A stretch of 64,000 nucleotides of DNA from Campylobacteraceae bacterium (GTDB lineage Bacteria > Campylobacterota > Campylobacteria > Campylobacterales > Sulfurovaceae). Numbering within the stretch: the stretch's first letter is position 1; the number at the start of each line of letters is the position of its first letter. A program made the position numbers and the translations under genes. This document shows, piece by piece, positions 52,940 to 62,896 of the stretch. Where the stretch lies: assembly GCA_027024155.1 (NCBI GenBank), contig JALVTE010000121.1, positions 1 through 64,000 on the forward strand, in the 5' to 3' direction. The notes under the pieces are model-generated. The model saw nothing but the letters and a program-made list of their open reading frames with translations. It was not told the origin of the DNA and ran no database searches.

Positions 52940-54187
52940 ATGCAAGCAAGATTATTAAAAATAATATCTTTACTATTTGTTTGTGGCTTTGTAAATGCCA
53001 AAGTTTTAAGTTTAGATAGTGCAATTAGACAAACACTACAGCAACACCCCGACTTAAAGGCGTTTGCATTAAAGGTTAGAGCAGGGCAAATTGCTAAAGA
53101 TATTATTACATCTACTAAGTATCCACAAGTTAATTTAAAATTAAATTACAACTTTAAACAGACATATCCTATACAGGGGAGAGAAGGCTTTAAGACTACT
53201 CTACACAGTGGCTCTAGTGAAACTCTGCTATTTAAACAAAAAATTTATGATTTTGGTAAAACTAATGCCTTAATAAGAGCAGCTATGATAGATACAGATA
53301 TCGCTAGCCTCTCTTTAAAAGATTTAAAAAAACTCTTTACGTATCGTGTAAAGCTTTTGTATGCAAATGCAACTTTGCAAAGTAGGGCAATTAAAATTAA
53401 ACAAGCTAATTTAAGGCTAAAAAAACTCTATTACAAAAGAGCCTTAGCCCTCTATAAGCAGGGTGTAAAGACTAAAATAGATAGCGAACGGTTTTTAATA
53501 GAGATAGAGAGAGCAAAAGATGATATTGCACAATCTAAAGCAAATTATCAAAAAGCGAAAAGTTCTCTTGCTTTATATATGAATAGAAAATTGGGAAACA
53601 ATGTCAGATTTAATAGCCATATTTTAAAACATTATATAAATTTACACAATATATCTAAGAAAATAGTAAACAAAAATTTACAAATAGCGATAGCAGATAA
53701 AAAAGTTGCAAAGAGTTTTCAAGAGTATAAAGCAAAAAAAGCTCATTTTGGAACTATTAATTTAACTGCATCTTATAGCCATATTAATGGATTAAACAGT
53801 TATAACTCTAAACAAGTAGGCTTAGAGGCAGATATTCCAATATATGATGGTGGGCACTTAAGTAAAGAGGCTGAACTTGCAAAAGTAAACTATCAAATTG
53901 CAAAATTGCAAAAGGCATCTAAAGTTATCTCTACAAAAGAAGATGTGCAAAATTTAATATTGGATATAAAACGGTATAATCAAAATATTCAAACTGCTAA
54001 AGCAGAGTTAAAATATAGTAAAGATTTAAAGCAAGTCATCGCAGCAAGATATAAAGAGGGCTTAGTTACATATTTAGAGGTTTTAGATACAATAGATGAG
54101 ATATATAATGCAAGACTAGCTCTGCTACTTAGTTACTACCAAAGAGCTGTTTTAATTTATAAGTTGGAGTATTTATATGAAAAATAG
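52940..54187 (+). CDS. TolC-family outer membrane efflux protein
   Basis: A 415-residue exported protein with signal MQARLLKIISLLFVCGFVNA and two copies of the outer-membrane efflux repeat (LSLDSAIRQTLQQHPDLKAF; later ARYKEGLVTYLEVLDTIDEI, near the C-terminus). It forms the trimeric outer-membrane duct for the ABC exporter encoded next. Its end overlaps the adaptor gene start by 11 nt, so translation is coupled. Confidence 0.92.
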   Translation: MQARLLKIISLLFVCGFVNAKVLSLDSAIRQTLQQHPDLKAFALKVRAGQIAKDIITSTKYPQVNLKLNYNFKQTYPIQGREGFKTTLHSGSSETLLFKQKIYDFGKTNALIRAAMIDTDIASLSLKDLKKLFTYRVKLLYANATLQSRAIKIKQANLRLKKLYYKRALALYKQGVKTKIDSERFLIEIERAKDDIAQSKANYQKAKSSLALYMNRKLGNNVRFNSHILKHYINLHNISKKIVNKNLQIAIADKKVAKSFQEYKAKKAHFGTINLTASYSHINGLNSYNSKQVGLEADIPIYDGGHLSKEAELAKVNYQIAKLQKASKVISTKEDVQNLILDIKRYNQNIQTAKAELKYSKDLKQVIAARYKEGLVTYLEVLDTIDEIYNARLALLLSYYQRAVLIYKLEYLYEK

Positions 54188-55283
54188 TTTAAAATATATT
54201 GTATTAATTGTTGTGCTTCTTATTGCTGGTGCTGTTTTTTATAAAAAAGTTTATTTAAATAAAATAAATCAAAAAATAGTTCATCCAGAAATTAAAGATA
54301 TACAAAAAACAGTGTTTGGTGTAGGTAATGTAGATGCTCAAAATAGATACTCATTAAGCTCACAAGTTGGTGCTAAAATAGTTTTTTTAAAGGTTCAAGA
54401 GGGTGATTTTATAAAAAAAGGTGAAACTTTAGTTAAACTTGATAGTGTTGATTTACCTGAAAAAATTGAAGCTAAAAAATTATCTATCGATAAGATAAAT
54501 AGTGATATAAAAAGTTTAAATGATGAACTGTTAATAAGTAAATCAAAGTTGAATTTAGATTTAAAAACATATAAACGATACAAAAATTTAAGAGCACAAG
54601 GATTTGTATCTAAATCGGAATTTGATAAAGTAAAGAGTGCTTATGATATTAGTAAAAGCAATTATCAATTAGCAAATAGTAAGATTGTTTCTTTAAAAAT
54701 AGCAAAACAGACGGCAGTAAAAGATTTAGAAGCATTAAATAAAAAACTGGAGCTTTATACAATAAATGCACCTATAGATGGATATATTATTAGTAAATAT
54801 GCTCAAGAATCAGATGTAGTTTTGCCATCTAAACCGATTTTAACTATCATCAATGCAAAAGATGTTTGGGTAAAAGTTTTTGTAGATGAAAAGTTAAGTG
54901 GAAGTATAAAAATAGGTGATAGTGTAGATATAAAACTTCGCTCAAACCCTAATAAAGTTTACAAAGGTAAAGTAGCAAAAATAGAGTTAAAAAGCGACCC
55001 GATTACACTAGAACGAGAGATAGATATAAAATTCAATAAAGTGCCAATTCCATTTTTTATAAATGAGCAAGCAGATGCAACAATTCATACAACAACACTT
55101 CATAATGTTGCAACTCTACCGGCAAATGTTTTAATTTACCGTAATGGAGAGCTTGGAGTTTTAGTTAAAAGTGCTAAAAAAAGTCATTTTAAAAGTGTAA
55201 AGATACTTTACAATTCGGGTAAAGTTGTTGCTATTAAAAATATTGATAAAGATGCAAATATAATAGTACCAAAGAGCAAATAG
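54177..55283 (+). CDS. HlyD/MacA-type periplasmic adaptor
   Basis: A 368-residue membrane-fusion protein with an N-terminal anchor helix (YIVLIVVLLIAGAVFYKKVY). The lipoyl-like half-motifs are YSLSSQVGAKIVFLKVQEGD and LYTINAPIDGYIISKYAQES, separated by a coiled-coil hairpin (about residues 90-190). The beta-barrel follows. It joins the ABC permease to the TolC-like duct. It starts inside the TolC gene and ends 2 bp before the permease gene. Confidence 0.92.
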   Translation: MKNSLKYIVLIVVLLIAGAVFYKKVYLNKINQKIVHPEIKDIQKTVFGVGNVDAQNRYSLSSQVGAKIVFLKVQEGDFIKKGETLVKLDSVDLPEKIEAKKLSIDKINSDIKSLNDELLISKSKLNLDLKTYKRYKNLRAQGFVSKSEFDKVKSAYDISKSNYQLANSKIVSLKIAKQTAVKDLEALNKKLELYTINAPIDGYIISKYAQESDVVLPSKPILTIINAKDVWVKVFVDEKLSGSIKIGDSVDIKLRSNPNKVYKGKVAKIELKSDPITLEREIDIKFNKVPIPFFINEQADATIHTTTLHNVATLPANVLIYRNGELGVLVKSAKKSHFKSVKILYNSGKVVAIKNIDKDANIIVPKSK

Positions 55284-55285
55284 TT

Positions 55286-56431
55286 ATGATTAATTTAGCT
55301 TACAAAGATGTATCTCACGCCCTTGGTAAATTTATAGTTACCTCTATGGGTGTTGGAATGCTTTTGGGAATTGTTATGATTATGATTGGTGTTTACCGTG
55401 GAATGGTCATAGATGCACAAGTTTTAATTAACGATATTAATGCCGATATTTGGGTTGTGCAAGAAAATACATTAGGACCCTTTGCTCAGAGTTCACGAGT
55501 GCATACAGATTTAAAAGATAGTATAAAGGTAATAAAAGGTGTAGATAAAAGTGCCAATTTAACTTTTCAAAATATTCAAATGCCAATAAATGGAACTGAT
55601 GAGAGAGCATTTGTAGTTGGTTATGACCCTTTTGGTGAAATAAATCCTATAAATCCAAAGAGTATCGTAAAGGGTAGAGCTATATTAAAAGAGCATTATG
55701 AAATTGTTACAACTGATAAATTGGGCTACAAATTAAATGAGACAATACCATTGGGCAGACATGAATATAGGGTTGTAGGTATTACTCATGGTACTGTCTC
55801 TTCTGGTGGAGACCCACTTGTTTTTTTGAGTTTAAAAGATGCCCAAGAGTTGCAATTTTCTTACTCTAATTTTAGAATACGAAGCGATAGAGAGCGAGGA
55901 ATAAAGAGTTCAGCACAGCAATTAGTAAATTGTGCAGTGGCAACTCTTAAAAGTGGTTATAGCCCGCAAATGGTTGCAAAAGAGATTCAAAAGTATAAAC
56001 ATAAAAGTGTCTATACTCAAAATCAAGAGAAAGAGATACTCACAAAAAACCTTATTAAAATGGCATCTAAACAGATTGGTATGTTTACTGTTATTTTAAT
56101 AATTGTATCTACAATAATTATTGCTCTAATTATCTATACTATGACACTAGAGAAGATTAAAGAGATAGCAATAATGAAACTTTTAGGTGTGCCAAATAGT
56201 TTAATTATAAAAATGATTGCTCAAGAGACACTTTTAATGGGTATATTAGCATTCTTTTTTGGGCTTCTCTTTTCGCACTTAATTTATACTAAATTTCCTA
56301 AAAGAGTTGTGTTAGAGACACCAGATGCTATTGCATTGTTTATAATTGTAATTGTTGCTTCGATTATAGCTTCGTTAATTGGAATAAAAAAGGTAATTAG
56401 TGCAAATCCTGCGGAAGCGATAGGGGGCTAG
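55286..56431 (+). CDS. ABC transporter permease, DevC/MacB-like (FtsX family)
   Basis: A 381-residue protein with four membrane segments: one N-terminal (FIVTSMGVGMLLGIVMIMIG) and three at the C-terminal FtsX domain (VILIIVSTIIIALIIYTMTLE; LIGIKKVISANPAEAIGG). The large periplasmic domain lies between, as in DevC and MacB-type efflux permeases. It works with the ATPase encoded directly after it (one base between the stop and the GTG). Exported molecule unknown. Confidence 0.9.
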   Translation: MINLAYKDVSHALGKFIVTSMGVGMLLGIVMIMIGVYRGMVIDAQVLINDINADIWVVQENTLGPFAQSSRVHTDLKDSIKVIKGVDKSANLTFQNIQMPINGTDERAFVVGYDPFGEINPINPKSIVKGRAILKEHYEIVTTDKLGYKLNETIPLGRHEYRVVGITHGTVSSGGDPLVFLSLKDAQELQFSYSNFRIRSDRERGIKSSAQQLVNCAVATLKSGYSPQMVAKEIQKYKHKSVYTQNQEKEILTKNLIKMASKQIGMFTVILIIVSTIIIALIIYTMTLEKIKEIAIMKLLGVPNSLIIKMIAQETLLMGILAFFFGLLFSHLIYTKFPKRVVLETPDAIALFIIVIVASIIASLIGIKKVISANPAEAIGG

Positions 56432-56432
56432 T

Positions 56433-57152
56433 GTGGATAGTATAGCTATAAAAACGCAGAAATTGGTAAAACATTTTGGTAAAGGTGACACTTTAGTAGA
56501 GGTTATAAATGATGCCACTTTCGAGATAAAAAAGGGTGAATTGGTAGCTTTAATTGCACCAAGTGGAGCAGGGAAGACTACACTTTTAATGATGATAGGC
56601 TGTGTTTTAACCCCAACAAGTGGGCAAATCTGGTTAGGAGAAGAGAAAGTTTACGATAATAAATGGCTAACCAAAGAGAAGCGAAGAATTAGACGAGAAA
56701 AAATTGGCTTTATCTTTCAGGCTCACTATTTAATTCCATTTTTAAATGTTATAGAAAATGTTACACTAATTCCACAAATAAATGGAGTCTCTTTAAAAGA
56801 GGCAAAAAAAGAGGCATTAGAGCTTTTAGATTATTTTGGCATAAAAGATAAAGCAAATGAGATGCCATCAAACCTATCTGGAGGACAGAACCAAAGAGTT
56901 GCTATTGCCAGAGCACTTGCAAATAAACCAGAGATAATATTGGCTGATGAACCTACTGCTGCATTAGATTCTAAACGCTCGGTAGATGTTGTAAAAATGC
57001 TTAAAAAAATAGCAATCGAGCAGAGAGTGGCTGTAATAATGGTAACACACGATGAAGCAATGGTACCATTATGTGATAGAGTTTTAACAATTAAAGATAA
57101 AAAAGTATATAATCTCAGCATAGATGAGTATAAAGACAAGACCATAGTTTAG
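56433..57152 (+). CDS. ABC transporter ATP-binding protein (DevA/LolD-like)
   Basis: A 239-residue ABC ATPase of the LolD/MacB-type subfamily. Walker A is APSGAGKTTLLMMIG, the signature is LSGGQNQRVAIARAL, and Walker B is IILADEPTAAL. It drives the FtsX-type permease upstream. The start is GTG at 56433, one base after the permease stop. Together with TolC and HlyD-type genes it makes a complete tripartite exporter set. Confidence 0.94.
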   Translation: MDSIAIKTQKLVKHFGKGDTLVEVINDATFEIKKGELVALIAPSGAGKTTLLMMIGCVLTPTSGQIWLGEEKVYDNKWLTKEKRRIRREKIGFIFQAHYLIPFLNVIENVTLIPQINGVSLKEAKKEALELLDYFGIKDKANEMPSNLSGGQNQRVAIARALANKPEIILADEPTAALDSKRSVDVVKMLKKIAIEQRVAVIMVTHDEAMVPLCDRVLTIKDKKVYNLSIDEYKDKTIV

Positions 57153-57160
57153 GATTATAT

Positions 57161-57748
57161 TTGATAAATAAAATAGGAAAGCTTTACAAAAGACGCTATA
57201 TTTACGATGTCCATATTGCATTTTTGATATTACCATTACTTTTAATGCCTATAATAATAGAGTTGATTTTTCACTTCTATCAAGTGAAGTTTTTTATAGA
57301 GTATAAAGAGATATTTCTTTTTGGTGATATTTTGTATATTGTTTTGGCAAGATTTATTTTACTAGATACGGCATTATATATTTTTACCCATACAAACCAC
57401 CCAACTAATGCAACTTTAATGCATGTGGTGCTACTATATTTAGAGATAACAATAATCACTATTATGTATTATGCCGTAGTATATTATATGTTTGGTGTAC
57501 ATACACTGTTTCATTTAAATTCAAATTTTTCACCAGAAAATTATAAAATAATTAGCGAACATAGCTTTGTTACAGCATTTTATATTTCAACCGTAACCTT
57601 TAGCACACTAGGCTCAGGCGACTGGATACCTCAAACCCTAAATGCAATGATGGCAGTTAGCTCAGAGGTAATCTTAGGCATAGTACAAGGTGGAATATTT
57701 ATATCTATTATCATATATGGACACCAAAATAGAGAGATTAAAAATTAG
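57161..57748 (+). CDS. Two-pore-helix-type ion channel with altered selectivity filter
   Basis: A 195-residue membrane protein with hydrophobic segments at about residues 18-38, 52-75, 87-111 and a C-terminal pore region. The pore reads STVTFSTLGSGDWIP (TLGSGD at 149-154), in the place where K+ channels have T-x-GYG-D or GFG. The aromatic residue is Ser here, so selectivity may differ. The start is TTG at 57161 with AGGATTAT upstream. It lies 8 bp after the ABC ATPase gene. The family is likely ion_trans_2; function is unknown. Confidence 0.75.
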   Translation: MINKIGKLYKRRYIYDVHIAFLILPLLLMPIIIELIFHFYQVKFFIEYKEIFLFGDILYIVLARFILLDTALYIFTHTNHPTNATLMHVVLLYLEITIITIMYYAVVYYMFGVHTLFHLNSNFSPENYKIISEHSFVTAFYISTVTFSTLGSGDWIPQTLNAMMAVSSEVILGIVQGGIFISIIIYGHQNREIKN

Positions 57749-57893
57749 TCTATAGATAATAGTAGAGTTGTTAGCATTGTGTAGTTGAAAGTTTTTATAT
57801 AATGAAGGTTAGAGAGAAATAATTTGATTTTTGCCTATATATCTCTATAATTAAATGGCAAATAGTATGGTTGTAAGGTATTATAGCAGAGTT

Positions 57894-58376
57894 TTAATTT
57901 GCTACGAATTTATCTTCCCAAATGTTTTGGGCATCGTCATAATTATATGCACCTTCAATAAAACGCTTCTCTAGTGCTGGTAAATCATCTTCTAGTAACT
58001 CAAAAAAGTCTAATAATTCATAATTGCTAATCTCTATAGAACCATTTTTAAAACTATATGGTTGTGCAATAGTCATAAAGTCTAAAGAGTTATGTTTCTC
58101 TATTTGTACAATTAGAACACTATATCTATCACCATAATCATCTTCTAATTCTGCTGGGTATATTACAGTAGAAGATTCTGCTTTTACTTTATTATTTTCC
58201 ATTAAAGATATAGCTTTAGGTATAGATGTCTCTAAGGATAAATCTTTAATCTCTTTTAATACTTTAGATTCATCGGGTAAAATAGCCCCATACATAGGAT
58301 TAACAAATTTTTGATTGTCTAGTTTATCAAGGGCATATGTTAATAAAAAACCTGCTTCATATATTATTTTATTCAT
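57894..58376 (-). CDS. Hypothetical soluble protein
   Basis: A 160-residue soluble acidic protein that I do not recognise (AGFLLTYALDKLDNQKFVNP; FELLEDDLPALEKRFIEGAY). The ribosome site is weak. It stands alone on the minus strand, converging with the channel gene. The balanced composition and length suggest a real gene. Confidence 0.6.
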   Translation of the reverse strand: MNKIIYEAGFLLTYALDKLDNQKFVNPMYGAILPDESKVLKEIKDLSLETSIPKAISLMENNKVKAESSTVIYPAELEDDYGDRYSVLIVQIEKHNSLDFMTIAQPYSFKNGSIEISNYELLDFFELLEDDLPALEKRFIEGAYNYDDAQNIWEDKFVAN

Positions 58377-58763
58377 TAGTATATCACTTTTGTGTAATTT
58401 TAATGTATAATATCATAGATTTCTTAATATAATTCGATAAAATAGAGATTGTTATTAAATAACTAACACATAATTTTATCATTTTATAAAAATATACTAT
58501 AGCTTAAGTGTATGCAAAAATTAGTGTGTTTATAAATATACATCCATATATTCATACTAAAATAGAATATTTTGAGTATTTTATTGCTTTGTATATACGT
58601 GATTTAATTATGAGTGAGAAAATTATGTCAATTTCTTCTTATTGTTACTATCTGTAACCAGAAGCTTATTATATTTTTAGATGCATCTAATTAAGCTATT
58701 CTCCTCCATAAAAGCTAATATTAGCTATAATCTCTTTAAAATTTTACACTACCAAGGTTAATT
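58377..58763. other. Gene-free AT-rich leader region before valS
   Basis: This 387-bp gap has no convincing gene. It holds GTTAC-TATCT-GTAAC (58644-58658), the 10-bp palindrome AGATGCATCT (58679-58688) inside a larger imperfect stem from AGCTTA to TAAGCT, and AAGG before the valS ATG. A 10-codon mini-frame near 58626 has no Val codons, so attenuation by a leader peptide is not supported. valS probably starts transcription here. Confidence 0.4.
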
Positions 58764-61388
58764 ATGAGTGATAAAAATCGTTACAATCCAAAAGATATAG
58801 AGCAAAACTACTATAAGTTTTGGGAAGAGCAAGGTTTTTTCGAAATAGATGGTAATAAGAGTATTCAAAAAGAGGGTAAGAATTTCTGTATTATGATGCC
58901 ACCGCCAAATGTTACAGGACACCTGCATATTGGGCATGGGCTTACATTTACCCTACAAGATATTATAACGCGTTATAAAAGAATGAATGGTTATAAGACT
59001 CTTTGGCAACCAGGTGTAGACCACGCTGGAATAGCAACACAAAATGTGGTAGAGAAGAAGCTACTAGCAGAAGGTAAAACCAAAGAGGAGATTGGACGCG
59101 AAGAGTTTTTAAAGTTATGTTGGGAGCAAAAAAATAGCTCACAAAATGCTATTACAAACCAGCTAAGAGTACTTGGCGTGTCTCCGGCTTGGAGTAGAGA
59201 GCGTTTTACAATGGATGAAGGGCTTGCAAATGCTGTAAAAAAAGCCTTTAAAACTATGTATGACAATGGCTACATAGTGCAGGGTAACTATATGATTAAC
59301 TGGTGTACACACGATGGTGCACTAAGCGATATAGAAGTAGAGTACGAAGACCATGCAGGCAAGCTGTATCACTTAAGATACCCTCTAAGCGATGGTAGTG
59401 GCGTGCTTGTTGTTGCGACAACCAGACCAGAAACATACTTCGGTGATACCGCTGTAATGGTACACCCAGATGATGAGCGTTACCAAAACTTAATTGGCAA
59501 GAGTGTAAAGCTACCACTAATTGACAGAGAGGTAAAGATAATTGCCGACGAGCATGTAGATATGGAGTTTGGAACAGGTGTTGTTAAAGTAACACCAGCA
59601 CACGACCCAAATGACTACGAAGTTGGAAAACGCCACGATTTGGAGTTTATTACAATTTTTGATGAAAATGGTATGCTAAATAGCTACTGTGGCGAGTTTG
59701 AGGGGCAGGAGCGTTTAGAAGCACGCGATAAGATAGTAGAAAAACTAGACAGCGAAGGCTTTTTAGAGAAAATAGAAGAGCATCAACATCAAGTAGGGCA
59801 CTGCTACCGCTGTAAAAATATAGTAGAGCCATACATCTCTAAGCAGTGGTTTGTAAAAAAAGAGTTTGCTAGCGATGCAATCGAGAGGGTAAACAACGGA
59901 GAGGCTAAATTCTTCCCGCCACACTGGATAAACAGCTACAACGCTTGGATGAAAGATTTAAGAGATTGGTGTATATCTCGCCAACTTTGGTGGGGGCATC
60001 AGATACCTGTTATGAGTTGTAAAGATTGTTCGCACCAGTGGGCATTTGAGGGCAACACTCCTACAACTTGCGAAAAGTGTGGAAGCGAAAATATAGAGCA
60101 AGACCCAGATGTATTAGATACATGGTTTAGCTCAGGGCTTTGGCCATTTAGTACACTAGGTTGGGGAAATGGAGATGTACTAAAAGGCGAGAAGTGGTTC
60201 GAAGATGATATGAAAAACTTCTATCCAAATTCTCTACTAATTACAGGATTTGATATTCTATTCTTCTGGGTTGCAAGAATGATAATGATGGGCGAGAAGC
60301 TAACAGGAGAACTACCATACCCAGACATCTATCTGCACGCACTTGTAAAAGATGAGCACGGCGATAAAATGAGTAAATCGAAGGGCAATGTAATCGACCC
60401 ACTTGTAATGATAGAGAAATATAGTGCCGATGCTTTACGCTTTACACTAGCAATTTTAGCAGTTCAGGGGCGTGATATTAAGCTTAGTGAAGAGAAGTTA
60501 GAGCTTAGCCGTAACTTTACAAACAAGCTATTTAATGCTAGCAACTTCTTGCTAATGAATAGCGACAGCTTCGCAGATTTAAGCGAAATAGAGATTAAAA
60601 CTCCACTTGGTAAATATATGCTAAGTAGATTTAATAAAGCAGTTGAAGAGACAAGAGACTACATAGAACAGTACCGCTTTAACGATGCCGCAACTACACT
60701 TTACCGCTACCTTTGGGGAGAGTTCTGTGATTGGGGAATTGAGCTAAGCAAAGCTAGTAAAGAGAGTGTAAGTGAACTAGGAAGCATATTTAAAGAGTCG
60801 ATGAAACTGCTACATCCGCTAATGCCATTTATTACAGAGTATCTGTATCAAAAACTTAGTGCAACAGAACTTAGCAGTGAAAATTCAATTATGATAAAAG
60901 AGTACCCAACTGTAAAAGAGGTTGATAGTAGTGTGATTGACACTTTTGAGTTGGCAATAGAGGCAATCGTATCGATAAGACGCTGTAAAACACTTGTTGA
61001 TATGGGTAACAAAAAAATAGAAAAAGCTTATGTAAAGTTTACAAAAGAGGTTGATACTAATTTAGTAAAACCATTCTTAGAGAAATTAGCAAAAGTAGAA
61101 GCGATAGAGTTTGTAGATGCTAAACCAGAAAACGCCGTAACAGATGTAAGTGACAACTTAGAGAGCTACATCTCAACAGCCGATATCGACATGAGCCCAA
61201 TTATCAAAAAGCTAGAGAACCAAAAAACAAAACTAGAAAAAGAGATTGCTAAACTAAACGGAATGCTAAACAACGAAAAATTCGTAGCCAACGCCCCAGA
61301 AGCCGTAATAACCCAAAACCGCCAAGCCCTAGCCGATGCTCAAGAGAAGCTAGAGAAGGTAAATACAGAGTTAGCTAGCTTGAGTTAA
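58764..61388 (+). CDS. valS: Valyl-tRNA synthetase
   Basis: An 874-residue class I aminoacyl-tRNA synthetase that charges tRNA-Val. Signature motifs are PPPNVTGHLHIGHGL (HIGH) near residue 50 and KMSKSKGN (KMSKS) near residue 530. Between them is the editing domain (TTRPETYFGDTAVMVHPDD). A zinc-knuckle-like set C-KDC...CEKC follows near residue 420. The C-terminal coiled coil begins with IIKKLENQKTKLEKEIAKL. Length is normal for bacteria. Confidence 0.97.
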   Translation: MSDKNRYNPKDIEQNYYKFWEEQGFFEIDGNKSIQKEGKNFCIMMPPPNVTGHLHIGHGLTFTLQDIITRYKRMNGYKTLWQPGVDHAGIATQNVVEKKLLAEGKTKEEIGREEFLKLCWEQKNSSQNAITNQLRVLGVSPAWSRERFTMDEGLANAVKKAFKTMYDNGYIVQGNYMINWCTHDGALSDIEVEYEDHAGKLYHLRYPLSDGSGVLVVATTRPETYFGDTAVMVHPDDERYQNLIGKSVKLPLIDREVKIIADEHVDMEFGTGVVKVTPAHDPNDYEVGKRHDLEFITIFDENGMLNSYCGEFEGQERLEARDKIVEKLDSEGFLEKIEEHQHQVGHCYRCKNIVEPYISKQWFVKKEFASDAIERVNNGEAKFFPPHWINSYNAWMKDLRDWCISRQLWWGHQIPVMSCKDCSHQWAFEGNTPTTCEKCGSENIEQDPDVLDTWFSSGLWPFSTLGWGNGDVLKGEKWFEDDMKNFYPNSLLITGFDILFFWVARMIMMGEKLTGELPYPDIYLHALVKDEHGDKMSKSKGNVIDPLVMIEKYSADALRFTLAILAVQGRDIKLSEEKLELSRNFTNKLFNASNFLLMNSDSFADLSEIEIKTPLGKYMLSRFNKAVEETRDYIEQYRFNDAATTLYRYLWGEFCDWGIELSKASKESVSELGSIFKESMKLLHPLMPFITEYLYQKLSATELSSENSIMIKEYPTVKEVDSSVIDTFELAIEAIVSIRRCKTLVDMGNKKIEKAYVKFTKEVDTNLVKPFLEKLAKVEAIEFVDAKPENAVTDVSDNLESYISTADIDMSPIIKKLENQKTKLEKEIAKLNGMLNNEKFVANAPEAVITQNRQALADAQEKLEKVNTELASLS

Positions 61389-61394
61389 AAATTA

Positions 61395-61411
61395 GTGCGA
61401 CTATGTTGCAC
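61395..61411. repeat. Short palindrome GTGCGAC-TAT-GTTGCAC
   Basis: Near copy of the hairpin at 182-198 (two base differences), 7 nt after the valS stop. It may act as a transcript 3' structure or be a REP-type repeat. No T-run follows. Confidence 0.5.
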
Positions 61412-61696
61412 AGTTTAAAGTACAAGTAAATATATCTTTTTAGAAGAAGTATAGTTAAAAACCTATCGTCTTTGCTATATTGGTTAAATAGATAGTGGCA
61501 GAGAGGAAGGGATTATAAAAGAACCATTTTATGCCTTTTCTTAAAGTTTCACCAATTACCCCAAGATGCCCTTATATTGGGGCTTAAATTAAGTTTACTA
61601 TTACCTAAAGTTACCTATAATAAAGTATTGTTTCTTGATATGCGACGGACTAAACGCGGACTCAGATTAATACTACTTTTAAAGGTATAGCGAACT
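61412..61696. other. Gap between valS and integrase; possible element boundary
   Basis: No gene is visible in this stretch. It has a hairpin CCCCAA (61559-61564) with TTGGGG (61577-61582), and partly repeated ACCTAAAGTTACCTA sequence near 61603-61618, which could be a recombinase-arm region. AAAGGTATAGCGAACT precedes the integrase ATG. No tRNA end or direct repeat could be fixed as attachment site. Confidence 0.35.
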
Positions 61697-62896
61697 ATGC
61701 AGGCAGATATTCAAATAAAAACTCACTCTAAAAGGATAAAAACTAAAAATGAGGGTGTATTTTATAAAGAGATAGAGCAAATTAGCATAAATGATAAGGG
61801 TAAAGTAGAGCGTAAGATTATAGACAAAGTTTATATAGTTAGATATAAAGATAACACAAATAAAGATAGACTTGTAACAATAGGTAAATACTCAAAGGGC
61901 GTAAGAGAGAAATACTGTAAAGATAAAAGAGACGAATTTATAGCACTTGCCAAAAATGGAGAGTTGCCACCACGATTAAAAGAGAGGATAAAAAAGAAAT
62001 TTACTACACTTGATAACATTTTCCAACAATATAAAGCTTTTAAAGCCACAGAGAGCAAAGATATTATAAAGACAGAACAAAAGTACAAAGCCAATGTTTA
62101 TAAAGTATTTGGCGATATGGATATTAACGAAATAACCACCGATAAAATTGTAACCTTTAGAAAATCGCTTATAGATAAAGGGCGTGCAGGTAGTACGATA
62201 AACTCACATATAAGCTTTATAGGTACACTCTTTAACTTTGCTATTGAAGAGGGCTTATATAGCAAAGCTAACCCTATTAAATCAAAGAAGCTAAAAGCTA
62301 TTAAGATAGACAATGCAAGAGAGCGATACCTCAGCTTAAAAGAGATAAAAACACTATACAAAGCCATAGAGCAAGAGGAAACATTTACTAACGCTATAAA
62401 AGAAGAGCTTACACTATTTGTAAAACTATCTCTTATTACTGGTGGACGACTCGAAACAATTTTAAATATTCAAAAAAAAGAGATAAAGCTCGAAGATGGC
62501 ACAATAACACTTAAAGACTTTAAAACTAACAAAACCTATCAAGGCTTTTTATCTGATGAGCTTATAACCTATTTAAAAGGCTATTTAAAGGCATTAACTA
62601 CAAACTCTTATGTGGTAGGTGGGCTAAACAAGAAAAAGCCAACAAGAACACTTGCAAGACACCTTAAAAAGATACTTGATAATAACTTCAATGTAGGCTT
62701 AGATACCAAAGACACAAAAAACAGAGCCGTAATACACACCCTAAGACACACCTTTGCAAGCCACTTAGCAATTAATGGCGTACCAATATTCAATATTAAA
62801 GAGCTAATGAACCATAGCGATATTAATATGACAATGAGATACGCAAAATTAGCCCCTGATAGTGGCAAAGATGTTATTAAAGGGTTGTATCAATGA
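61697..62896 (+). CDS. Tyrosine recombinase/integrase
   Basis: A 399-residue phage-type integrase. An N-terminal arm-binding domain (about residues 1-100) is followed by a core-binding SAM-like domain (IFQQYKAFKATESK, then KSLIDKGRAGSTINSHISF) and the catalytic domain. Catalytic residues are visible: Arg in ITGGRLETIL, HTLRHTFASHLAI (His-x-x-Arg), and the nucleophile Tyr in INMTMRYAKLAP. It should integrate and excise the mobile element that continues right. Its stop overlaps the next gene by 4 nt (ATGA). Confidence 0.94.
   Translation: MQADIQIKTHSKRIKTKNEGVFYKEIEQISINDKGKVERKIIDKVYIVRYKDNTNKDRLVTIGKYSKGVREKYCKDKRDEFIALAKNGELPPRLKERIKKKFTTLDNIFQQYKAFKATESKDIIKTEQKYKANVYKVFGDMDINEITTDKIVTFRKSLIDKGRAGSTINSHISFIGTLFNFAIEEGLYSKANPIKSKKLKAIKIDNARERYLSLKEIKTLYKAIEQEETFTNAIKEELTLFVKLSLITGGRLETILNIQKKEIKLEDGTITLKDFKTNKTYQGFLSDELITYLKGYLKALTTNSYVVGGLNKKKPTRTLARHLKKILDNNFNVGLDTKDTKNRAVIHTLRHTFASHLAINGVPIFNIKELMNHSDINMTMRYAKLAPDSGKDVIKGLYQ

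Noticed and set aside
58620-58763. T-box or leader-peptide attenuator before valS
   Set aside because: No T-box core sequence is visible, and the small frame near 58626 contains no Val codons.
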